Origin: Ehretia macrophylla
Taxonomy: Eukaryota > Streptophyta > Magnoliopsida > Boraginales > Ehretiaceae
DNA length: 64,000 nt
Direction of reading: 5' to 3'
Assembly (NCBI GenBank): GCA_037974665.1
Contig: CM075764.1
Span: 83,289,825 to 83,353,824, forward strand
This document shows, one piece after another, positions 10,401-20,996 of the stretch. A program made the position numbers and the translations under genes. Position 1 is the first letter of the stretch, and each line of letters begins with the position of its first letter. Under the pieces are notes generated by a model, which worked only from the letters and a program-made list of their open reading frames with translations, ran no database searches and was not told the DNA's origin.

Positions 10401-12477
10401 TGATGTTACAAATGGTTGGTTTAGGGCCCTGATGTCCATATTATAGACGTTATATTGTCAAAATTCCGTTGCGTCCTGACTGATTGTAAATGGGGTCGAA
10501 TTGGGGCGTGACAATATATATCTACTTTGGTAAGCTTTTTATATGCATTTGAAGGCCAAAATAGAAAAAAAAAATAGGGTGAAACCATAGGGAGAGAAGA
10601 GAAAAATGGGAAAAGAAAAAGAAAAAAAGGGGAAGAAAATTTCAACTCCAATCCTTCAATGCTTGATCTTGGTGCTTGCTAGGAGTTATTTGAGCTTCTT
10701 AGATCATCTTCCAACCATTTCCAAGAGCTTGAGGTGAGAGTTTGCATTTAATTGAGTTTAAAGTTTATGTTAACTTTTATAATTTTGTGATTTGTTGATT
10801 ATGGCTATTGAAGTGCTTAACTATGGTATTGTGCATGCTTTATATGATGTACAGACTATGTTTGAGTAGCTTGTTAACATATTCCATGGTTGAAAGCTTG
10901 AATTGCATGAAAAAGATGATAAATAGTGATGAAAATTAAGGTTTGGCTTTAGGTTGAGTTTTGGAATGAATTGATGCTTCATTTAGGTGCTCTAGACATT
11001 ATTGAAACTATTTAGAAGCTCACATGTAGTTAAATTGCCCAAAATTGAGTTAAAATGCAATTTAACTAACTTTTTAAAAGGGGGTTTTTCATGAAATATA
11101 ATCCGGGCACATTTGGGCGTTAGATTAGGTATCCTTGGGGGCATGGAAGTCCTTTTGATGCTTTCGTTGCGTTAAATTGGGGTCCGGATAGGGTAGGTGT
11201 AGTTAAAACCTACTCGGGGCCTTCCCGAGCTTTTGTCTCCAAAGCGGGTTTTCAGGGCTTAGATATGTGTCTTTTGGTATCCTTAGGAGTGTAGTATGAT
11301 TGGTTTATAGAATTGAGTCCTTGATTTTCGTTTAGAAGAAGAATTGTCTTGTGATCAGAGGGGAAAATGTGAGAATTGGATGTCCTTGTGCTTGTATGAG
11401 CTTATAGATGATTGTTGGGTGTTTAAATGCATGTCTAAGGTGTAATCAAGCTAGTTGAAGAGTTTGTAGAAAAATATGTTATTTGTCTCTTTTGTATTTA
11501 TACAGTTATTACATATTTAATGGCTTATATTGTGATTAACTGCGAGGACGGCCTACTTTGTCGTTCCTCTTATGTGATATGTGATATGTGATATGTAATA
11601 TTCTTGGCTCTCGTGAACTTGATTCGGGGTTGCGCAACCTATTCGGGCATGCCGTGCTCCCTCGGCTATGATGGTTTCCCAGTCCCTTTCTCGCTGAGGC
11701 ATTCTCCCCTACCCCAGAGGCGTGGTTCACCTTGTCGGGGTATACGGACCTACCTCGGGAGATATGAGTCGTAGGATCATGATACATCCGGAATATCTCA
11801 TTTGGAGGAATAAGGAGTTTGCCGACATTTGCTTGAAAATCTTGGTTCGTGGTTTGAGATTGGAGACAAGGAATTGAACCGTATCCTTTTATAAAGTGTT
11901 TAACTACTTGTTTCATTAGCTTGCTTATTGGTGATATTTATGTGTTATCTTTGTTGTATCTCATGGAAGCATTCCCCAATATGCTGCGTCACCTCCCTCG
12001 CCGAGCAACTGTGTTGCTTACTCCTCTTTTCAATATATCCCAGGAAAAGCTGGAGATAGGATTGCCTCATGTGTGGCCTGCCTGCTTTATCAGTGTGTAG
12101 AACAAGGAAGAATGTGTACATGATATGCTTGCATACTATTTGAGATCTTATGGTCATGTATGTATCTGTGTTATCTTAAGAAATGTAATATTAAAGTTTT
12201 AGTCTTAGGTGATGGTTTGGTGCTAGTGGTTTATAATAACTTCTATTGTTTTACTTTATTGTCTAGTTGACTTGCATGCTTGTAAGGATGAAATAGATTG
12301 AGGTTGTGGATTATGATCTTGTGGTTGTATCTTGTTGTTTACAGGTTTCCAAACAGTCCTATATATAGGGGAAACTCTATTCGTTTTTTTTTAAATTTCA
12401 TGCCCGGGGTTTGGAATTGGGTTGAGAATAGCATGGTTAATAGAAGTCCCGGTTCCGTGAGGGATCGGGGCGCTACA
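7469..12477 (+). repeat. Solo LTR, group B (B1), split by solo LTR A2
   Basis: The LTR starts TGTGATACCTCG at 7469 and, after removing the nested A2 (7850-10513), ends GGATCGGGGCGCTACA at 12477. Flanks are CCGAA (7464-7468) and CCGAG (12478-12482), a 5-bp TSD with one mismatch. The rejoined flanks read straight from the gag leader of element C into its primer-binding site, so this insertion is well supported. Internal marks are a donor-like GAG/GTGAGAG at 10731-10740, the GAGGACGGC-CTACTTT-GTCGTTCCTC hairpin at 11544-11570 and a GTATCC box at 11881. No internal coding region is present. Confidence 0.85.
7850..10513 (+). repeat. Solo LTR, group A (A2), TSD ATATA
   Basis: This 2,664-bp LTR starts TGTGAGACCCCG and ends TTGGGGCGTGACA. 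It is flanked on both sides by ATATA (7845-7849 and 10514-10518), a perfect 5-bp TSD. It aligns with A1, including the donor-like CAAAG/GTGAGAG (8757-8766) and GGCAAC-TTACCTT-GTTGTT (9492-9511), the CATGATAG...TTATCATG stem (9612-9669) and the acceptor-like CATCAG/G (9987-9992). After the acceptor a 30-codon frame ends PESCP-stop at 10083, the same length as in A1. It is inserted in LTR B1. Confidence 0.92.
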
Positions 12478-12511
12478 CCGAGGACCCTGTCTCAGCTTAT
12501 GAGCTATCTAA

Positions 12512-12523
12512 GCTCTGATACCA
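12512..12523 (-). other. tRNA-iMet-type primer-binding site of element C
   Basis: The minus strand reads TGGTATCAGAGC, the standard plant primer-binding site complementary to the initiator tRNA-Met 3' end. It lies 2 bases from the inner edge of LTR C (12526), which proves that LTR C is the 5' LTR of a minus-strand element. Confidence 0.92.
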
Positions 12524-12525
12524 CC

Positions 12526-14842
12526 TGTGACAACCTGATTCCTTATGGAATCAAGTATCGATAGTAACAACCTGATCCACTCCCCAAGGCAAGAAAACGA
12601 GGAAAATAGGCAAAGTTTTCCCTGTACTTAGGCCAACCAAAACCTGTACAACACTTCATTTAACAACAATAGAATCAAACAATACAACCACTGGCCATTA
12701 CACATATATCACTTTACAAATTCACTTGGCCAGGCTACTTTACACAAGGACATAAAAGTACAGTAGCTCAACTTAGATCATCTAGGCTAGCAATATATAC
12801 ACATGCACAAAGGTAAACTTATGAATTGACAACAAAGTTCTTCAAACCTTCAATTTCAAAGCAACAACTAAACACTTAATATACTTTACATATTTGAAAT
12901 AAAGTCTCTAAAACAACTCAATCTACAAGGCTCCAAAGCAATAGCCTGCAGGTAAGACAAGTAAAGCCATTACTTTAATCACTTCGAAGCACGGTCTCGA
13001 CTACACCTGTATTGTGGTCATGAAAGAGGGTGAGTTTCGACAAACTTAGTGAGAGGGGGGGGGGGGGGTGGAGGAATAAAGGAAGGTTTTGGAAATATTT
13101 TACCTTTGAAAACCTTTTCGAAAACGTACACTTAAACTATATACATTCAATGAACAATTAACATGCAATAGAGACAACATATAAATATTCAAAAGGACAC
13201 GCTTGTCACTTCTTGATGTCGTTCACTTTACCATCATCTTCACACTCAACTGATTCATGATCACTACATTGAATACATTCCGAAAGTACCGAACCCTAGA
13301 CCTACACCCCATGACACACTTCATCCATGAGGATAGAGAATAGAACATGGTGACGCTAGCATGTCTCACAACATTTATATAACATTTCAACACTTAACAC
13401 TTTAACACTTATCATGCATTTGAACAATTCAACACTTTAACATTGTATCACTTAGTAATTCAACACTCAAATATCACTTAGAATACATTGGTTAGATGAC
13501 AAAGTAGGCCAGCCGACCATAAGCAAACATATCATGCTTTTACTAATTCTCAACCACATTAGACACCACACTTATCCATAGCTACACAATCTACAAAATA
13601 CAACTCAACAACATTTGATTCACTTCTAATTACATTTAGACCAACTTCTGACAACATAAACCAAACAACCAAACACTTAAACCACACTCAACACCTACAC
13701 ATTTTCCCCTTTACCCAACCCATTTACATTGATACCATTTCTTGCCTCAACAACCCATACAACTCAAAAGAATGGAAACAACACTCAATTCGACACTTAG
13801 CAACAATTAGACCAACGTTTAACAACATATCTAGCAACTACGCAACCAAGCAACCCCTAAACTACCACCTAACACTTAACCAACAATTAAAACACTTAAA
13901 CCACCACTTGGGCAGCCCAAAAGACCCCTAACCCGTGATCATTCAACGCTAGAAAAGCTCACTAATGGACCTGAAATTTCAGCAAGCTAACGCCCCATTA
14001 ACTCCAACCACTCAAGCTATTATGCAATGTTAAACCAATACATAACATAGGTAGACTTCAATAACATATTATACAACAAATTAACACTCAATTCTAGCCA
14101 TTTAGCACTTTATACAACACTTAAAGTCCATTAACAACAAGTCATAGTTCAATTTAACAACAATTCAATTAAAGTGCACTAAGTAACTTATCTAGCATGT
14201 ATCCACATATACAAGCATATATAACATATATAACCAATAATTTAACCAATAAATCAACTTCAAAACTCAATTTTAGAAAATGGCCTTCACCTTTTTCGCT
14301 TCAAAAAACTAAAAACGATTGATAGTTACGTAGATCAAGGTGAGACAAGTTCAAATATGCAAGCTTGGCCCTCAACTCTTCCTTCACCTTCAACTTGTTA
14401 AAATTGCAAGATTTTTACTATTCATTTAAGACCTAGAGGTCCACAGCTGAAATGAGATTCTTTTTGTGCATTTTTTTGATCTATTATGTGTATATATGGT
14501 GCTAAGCTAAAGTCAACAAGTCAATGCAAGATATATGTTAGTGGGTACTATTTAGCTTAGCATATTATTTTTAAAGTGGCAAAAGACTACCTTAACCTTC
14601 TAGTTTGCTTCTAATTTCAATTATACCAAGTCTAGAGTTAATTTAATTGTGGTAGGCAAATTATTTAAATGTATAAAAACTAGTTTGGTCAATCTAGATG
14701 AAAGGTCAACTAAATACAACCAAATGCACTTTAAATGAAGTTTTCACATAATGACACTTAGAAAAATAATTTAAAGGCATATACTAATTCAAATAATATA
14801 TAAATCAAGTAAAAGCACATAATTCTCGACTCGGGTCTTACA
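12526..14842 (-). repeat. 5' LTR, group C, of minus-strand gypsy element
   Basis: On the minus strand the LTR starts TGTAAGACCCGAGTCG (right end, 14842) and ends GGAATCAGGTTGTCACA (12526), directly followed by the PBS. It is about 2.3 kb. Its start resembles group A and its end differs from all other groups here. It retains the shared internal module: donor-like AAAG/GTGAAGG (near 14286-14296), one CTACTTT loop near 13503, a TCACTAAG remnant of the terminal hairpin next to a 16-17-base G-run (C on the sense strand) at about 13052-13068, and an acceptor-like ATACAG/GTG near 13008. Right flank is AAAAG; the matching left flank is outside the window. Confidence 0.85.
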
Positions 14843-15329
14843 AAAGATAAATTAAATATTGGAAGGGTCTTAAATATTGGACTTAAGACTGATAAGATTG
14901 GAATTTTAGTCCAATCAATTTATCAATCCAATTCTAGTGGTTAGGACTGGCCCAAGAGCTAGCCCTAACATGTCCAGTGTTTCCTATAAATAGGAAACTA
15001 TGATAGACAGAAAATGCTAGTACAAATCCTGTCTTTCATAGTAAATAAGTTTTCTCTAAAACTCGTAGTAGGGGTTTTGCTGATTGATGGCTCAGATCTC
15101 ATGTGGATACTTTCGGAGGCTTCACAATTGAGGAGCTTTGGATTGATTAATTCTATAACAGATTCAGCATCCTAAAAGTAATCCTGAAATTCTTCTATGC
15201 GTTTTTAATGTTGATTATTTATGCATGATTATAATCTACGTAATTAGCCATGAACGTGAAGCTTGAGTATTTATTTTATGCTGCGTTTATTTAATTAAAA
15301 ATTTTAAATACCATGCACAATTCCCAACA
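14843..15329 (+). repeat. copia-like LTR fragment
   Basis: The segment has a promoter-like CCTATAAATAGGAAAC at 14987-15002 and ends with ACAATTCCCAACA, the common 3' end of plant Ty1/copia LTRs (TGTTGGGAA...TTCCCAACA). The 5' end of the LTR is not visible because the minus-strand gypsy element C begins immediately to its left. There is no PBS or coding sequence to the right, so it may be a truncated solo LTR. The orientation is taken from the TATA box and the terminal CA. Confidence 0.6.
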
Positions 15330-16492
15330 GGCCTCGAAAATTGTTTCATGATTTAGTCATTCTGAAGTTTCTTTATTGTCCATTCTATCAATTCATGTCA
15401 ATTTTCTTTGCAAATTTGTTTGTGATTGTTCTTTTATTTATGTAATTGCTACATGCATTATCAACAACTTTTTGCCAAAATTTGATGCCAACTATCATTC
15501 TTGTATTCCTTACTCTAATTCATGTTAGTGCTCATTGGATAATCTCAAAGTTTATGTTTATCATTCCTTAATTCCATACACCTCTATAGAATAAAGCAAG
15601 GGTAGTTGAGAAAAATATAATTTTTAATTCCAATTTCACATGTGTTTTAAATACAATTTATATTTACAAATAATCTAAGTTTCTTAACATTATTTACAGT
15701 TTCAGACAAGAGAATTCATTTACGGATACAAATACTCATGAAAGACATTTACAAATCAAATGAATTCTATAGTACAAGTGCTTTCAAATACTATTTAAAT
15801 AACCCTTTGTGGACATCTAACCAATATTTAAATAAATCAAAGGATAAGATACAAATATTGTATCTGGATTTGATTTGGATTGTGTATTGGAGCTCATCAC
15901 TCTAGCATGGGATTTATAACTTTAAAATAAATCTAATGTAATTTCACCTAAAGTGAGTTTCTCGTCATGAAAAAAAGAAGGAAAAAAAATGTCATTTGCA
16001 AATTGAATAACCCTTGTAGAATCTAATTTTTTTTAGTTTTTGTCATAAAATGTATGGAAGGATAACTAATGAAATCCCTCTCTTAAAACAACGAAAGACT
16101 CAATCTTCTGTTTACCTACCCATTCTTTCATAATTATTTGAGAAGCTCACGAGTAATTCACAAGTCTAATATCTGATATAGCTCCAATTAGTTATATCAC
16201 CATGTGCTTAGATTAAGATAATAAATCTAACAATCATATTCTAATTTCACATGTGAGTCTCTTTACCCCTATCAAAATCTCCTTTATCATTCGTTGAATG
16301 AAGCTAAAACCCAAACATATGTAAGAACATCATAGCCACATTGCAACCCAAGGAATCATAGCCTTTAACTCAACCTTCATCTACAAAGCTCTCAAAGAAT
16401 CACAATTCATAACTCTGGCTCAAGAAAGCAAGCTTAACCTATATATACATTATTATCATAACCAATTTTATCCCAAGGGTTCACAACCTATA
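15330..16492. other. No recognisable gene
   Basis: AT-rich sequence with no open frame, repeat structure or TE domain that I can support. The part next to 16493 could be the 5' leader of the minus-strand element whose LTR is D1, judging only from the primer-binding-site-like motif there. Confidence 0.5.
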
Positions 16493-16504
16493 GCTCTGAC
16501 ACTA
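16493..16504 (-). other. Degenerate primer-binding site beside LTR D1
   Basis: The minus strand reads TAGTGTCAGAGC, matching the initiator-Met PBS TGGTATCAGAGC at 10 of 12 positions. It sits 2 bases inside the end of LTR D1, as expected if D1 was the 5' LTR of a minus-strand element whose body has been lost or has decayed. Confidence 0.6.
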
Positions 16505-16506
16505 CC

Positions 16507-18500
16507 TATCATGACCCCATTTTCACTAATACAATCTCTGATACCACAAATAAAAATATGAACAATCCTGGGATCGTGATGCCACGAGCTTAAGAAGATC
16601 ACTCATCCTAAGTCTTCAAAGGCATACTACAAAAGCCCAATCACTAATATCCACAAAGTAGTACATTAGAGCCATTAAAACTAACTTCTCAAATACGTTC
16701 CAGAGTTCATTACAATAGGCCTTCATATCAACTTTTTAATATCAAAGAATATATCTCTATAAGAATTCTCCAATATATCATAATCTACAGAAACTCCACA
16801 AATAGTAAAAATATCATCTAAAACACGATAAGCATAACTATCACTTCCAATCTCTTTGAGGCTCAAACTCGGCCTCACTTGAAATGTTATAAAATAGGGT
16901 GAGTTTCACAAGCTCAGTGAGAGGGGTGAACGGGAAGGTTTTGGAAAATATTTAACTTGGAAAATCCTTTTGAAAACATGCATTTAAAACCATATGCAAT
17001 GAATGAGCACTTTTAGGCATAATTAACAAAACAAACATTTAAATCAATATATATAAACATAAGGCATCTACGTGTGGGCTCAAGTAAACAAGGAAACTAT
17101 ATGACCTCATACATACAATAAACATCTTACCACCAATAATTCCAGTAAGCACTTTAAACACAATAACTCAAGTAACGTTAAAGTATTAGGCATTTAAAGG
17201 TAATTAACTCTAGTAAGCATATAAAGCTATGTAACCACATAATAAAGGATACGTTAAACAATTTTGATGCCGCTCCTTATACCACCATCACGAACTCTAC
17301 CATTCTATTTATCACTGGCACATTCAGGTGATTTAATACTGGCACATTCTAGTAACTTCATACTGGCACGTTCAGGTAACTTAACACCGGCATATTTAGG
17401 TGACTTAACACCAACACATTCAGGTTCGTGGTAGTCATGCCAATAAACCGGCAAGCCCAATACTGCCCGGAGTGACACGACGCTACCAGGCTGCGCTTAA
17501 CATTCGCATTCAACATTCACATTCAATCATATAATCATGCATTCGCTTCGCTCAGAAAGGACAATAAAGTAGGTTGCCCCTCGATCATATTAACATGCAA
17601 TTTACATTCTATAGCACATTTGTTGAATAACAAAGTAGATTACCCAACCATTAATAAACACTTTAACACTTAGCCATTTCTAACAATACTTGACACATAC
17701 TTGAGTATATACATAAATCTACAACAATAGAATTCAATAACACATAACTTAATCAACATTTAACAATTAGCATATAACCAACATAATATTCAACTTATAA
17801 TGCAAAACAAATGCACAACACAAACATAGACCAAGATTGCACTAAAACTAGAATTTTCGGTCAACCATAGAAATCAACCTTAAACTCCACTCATTATGCG
17901 CCCAAGCTGCGTAATCAAGTGTCCAACTTATGTATATCTAACATATGACCCCATATTCAAGTTATGAACAAGGATTGGCTTTACATCAAACACAAATTCA
18001 ACATATTTTACTCCTTAGCCAACACCTAAAGTTCAATGTTTCATTCAAGCTTCAAAACACCAATATCACTCTCAAATCATCTCCACAAATTTATTGATTC
18101 AGTTAACCTATCTATGGTTCTCCAAACGTTATGTATCTTTGTAGAGACATAGATCTTCAGGTGTAGATAGTTTTAGAATCCAACGAAACCTAATTCAGAG
18201 TTAAATTCACTAAGTTATGCTCCTAAGAACAGACACTACACAATCTATCCAGTACAATACGTTTTGCAGCAACTTACTAAAATTGCTTAAAATGAACACC
18301 TTAACCATGGAATTAGGAAATACATATAAAACATAATTTGTACCACTATCCCTTTAGTATAACATATCCAAAATTTAGCCACAAACAATAATGTTTACTA
18401 TGCTAAATCAGCCATGAAAATTCAGTGTGTAGAAATTGAATATAACTTCTAATATCAAAACTCCACCATCCAATCTTGTCTCCAAGCCATAAACTCATGC
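16507..18500 (-). repeat. Gypsy LTR, group D (D1), right boundary approximate
   Basis: On the minus strand its 3' end reads AATGGGGTCATGATA, a mutated form of the group D end ATGGGGTCGTGACA seen at 20411, 44277 and 57534. Going right it contains the antisense of the whole module: the decayed acceptor and short frame near 16860-16895, the CTCACTGAG hairpin (16905-16922), the long-range stem unit (about 17425-17495), and two CTACTTT-loop hairpins near 17560-17585 and 17625-17650. A TGTAA-type LTR start is not found. Near 18500 homology switches to plus-strand LTR D2, giving a head-to-head pair. Confidence 0.65.
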
Positions 18501-20411
18501 TAGAATGGTAAACTTGAAATTGAGAGCAAAATAGAAGGTTAACTTAGTCATTTGGCCATTTGAAGATTTGGTCTTGCTTTGACCCTTTGTTTGACTTTCA
18601 TTTAAGCTTATATATCAATAAAACAAAAGCAAAAACACCCAAAAAGAAGCCCCATTCAACCGTGACTTTGATGGAGGTGAAGAATAGTGTTTTCTAGGTT
18701 TTTGAGTGAAAATTGAAGAAGAAGATGAAGATTAAAGGCCATTCCACCTCAATTGAAGCTTGTTCTTACTTGTCTTAGGTGCATCCTAACTATTTCTTGC
18801 ATTTTTATCCACAAAGGTGAGGGGGTTTTTTTTTTTTCTAAATCTAGATTTTAAAGTTGAGGCATGATATACATACTTGCATATAAATGTTGTTTATTGT
18901 TGAGTATGCTTGTGTTTCTTGCTAGATAGGTCAAATAGAACATTATACTTGAGTTTTAGCTAGTTTGAACCATAGGATGCTGTAGTTTGATTATATGAGT
19001 TGTAAATTGAGTTGTTTGGCAAAATATGAGCTAAATCCTTGTTTTATAGCTTAAATATGAAGTGTATATCATTAATATATGTTCATAGCTTGTTCTAATG
19101 GCTTAAAATCAAGAATTAATGGAGTTTAGTGGAATTTTGGTAATTTTCCAAAAAATTTCAGCAATGATGCGTTTTCATGATTTTGCTTATTAATCTTTGT
19201 TTTATGCTTAGAATTACTAATGTGTTGCACTTATAATATAAAATAGTTAGTATATAAGATGATTGTGTAAAGTTGTGTATTTGTATTGTTATTAGGTGGG
19301 TTAATTATTGGTTGAAAGGTAGTTGTCAATTGAGCTAAAGTGTTGAATTAAATGTTGTTTACATTCTTTTGTGTTGTATGTGTTGTTAAATCTTGAAACG
19401 GTTTCAATGTAGTTGGATTGTATGAAGGGGAAATACATATGTTAAGTGTGGTTTAAGTGTTTGGTTGCTTGGTTAAAGGATTGCTAAATGATATGAGATG
19501 TTAAATGTTGAAATGTTGAAGCTAAATGTTAAATGAGTGATTATGCATGCAAATGTTAAGCGGGTCATGGTAGCGTCGTGTCACTCTGGGCGACTCGATA
19601 TCGCCGGTGTATTGGCATGACTACCATGGTATTGAAGGTGAGTGGTAGCGTCGTGTCACTCCGGGCGATCCGAGAACCTCGGTGTATTGGCATGACTATC
19701 ACAGTCTTGAATGCAAATGTTTAAATGTAATTGGTAGCGTCGTGTCACTCTGACCGGTCCAAGGTTGTCGGTGTATTGGCATGACTACCACAGACTTGTA
19801 CGCGAATATGTAAGCGGTGCCAAGCTTTGATCTTACTTGAGTTAACTGTTCTTATTATTATTGTTACTTGGGATTAATGTGTTTATTGTTATATACTATT
19901 TCAAAGTTCGTTTTTCGAAAAGGTTTTCAAAGTTAAAATATTTTCCAAAACCCCCCATGCATTGCCCTCCCTCACTGAGTTTATGAAACTCACTCCCATT
20001 TCATAACAATATTTCAGGTGGAGCTGAGTTAGAGCCTCGAGGAGATTGGAAGTGATTACTTTGTTATTTTACTTTGGATGATGTATTTGTTATTTGTGGA
20101 ACTTATGTAGAGTATGACGTATTTGGAGGAATATTATTGAGATGTGTACTTTGAGCGTCAAAGAGTTGAGATGAAAAACTGTTGTATTGAATTTTTGAAT
20201 ATATTTGGGAAGTAGTTTTAATGGCTAGATGTATTGCTTTGTGAATATTAGTGATCGGGCTAATGTAGTATGGCTTAGCGAACTTAGGATGAGTGATCTT
20301 CTTAAGCCCGTGGCATCACAATCACAGGTTATTCAATGTTCTTGTAAGCTTGGATATTAATTTCTTTCTTTATAGTATCAAAGACTGTATTAGCGAAATG
20401 GGGTCGTGACA
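18500..20411 (+). repeat. Gypsy LTR, group D (D2), 5' boundary unclear
   Basis: It ends AATGGGGTCGTGACA at 20411, where minus-strand gag resumes. Module marks are a donor-like AAAG/GTGAGGG at 18813-18823 and three tandem copies of the GGTAGCGTCGTGTCACT...GGCATGACTACCA unit between 19566 and 19793. A CTCACTGAGTTtatgaAACTCAC hairpin follows at 19972-19993, then an acceptor-like TTTCAG/G at 20012-20017. A frame after the acceptor reads GGAELEPRGDWK-stop. Its leftmost recognisable bases (AATGG...AAGGTTAACTTAGTCA, near 18515-18550) resemble the equivalent position in A1. The missing LTR start and adjacency to inverted D1 suggest a rearrangement. Confidence 0.65.
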
Positions 20412-20996
20412 CCAACAACCCATACACCTCCCCGACTTCTTCCAACAATCAGCCTCAAAGTGGCTTTTACGATTACAATAGGCACAATATGGAGCTTGGG
20501 TATCAGCACCACTCCCAGAGGAGCCTTGAGCTGAGGATGCAACTGACCTACCTTGTTGAAAGCTCTGACTCTGATTCTGCTCCTACTGACTACAAGGCTG
20601 AAATGGTCTCTTACTGTGTTGGCTCGATTCAACCCTTACTTCACCCTTTTTCTTTTCAACTCTCAATGATGTATTGAGAGCCTCTGTGTAGGTAGCAAAC
20701 TGAAAAGAGGCTAAACTGTCTTGAATCTTTGGCCTCAGACCCCTAATGAACCTCCGTAACTTCCTGCCAATAGATTGCACCAATTTGGGTACATAATTAG
20801 ACAACTTGTTGAACTGGACCTCGTACTGCGCAACCGTTAGATTACATTGTTTGAAGGACATAAACTCTTCCTCCCATCTTTCTTGAGCAATCTCGGGTAT
20901 GTAGTTGTCCTTAAAGGCTTTCACAAAGTTCTCCCATAAGTACGGGGTACGTTGATGCTCCCACTGTAATTTTATGATCCTCCACCATTGTCTCGT

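Noticed and set aside
12298..12564. Plus-strand frame of 88 codons
   Set aside because: It runs across the end of LTR B1, the PBS and the start of LTR C, so it is a chance frame across element boundaries.
19566..19793. tRNA or SINE-like origin for the tandem stem unit
   Set aside because: It has paired ends and a GGTTGCATTGG-like arm in relatives, but no A/B boxes, anticodon arm or CCA context that fit a tRNA.
19566..19793. CRISPR-like array
   Set aside because: Only three repeats of 60 bases with internal divergence, within a plant LTR; repeats and spacers are not of CRISPR form.
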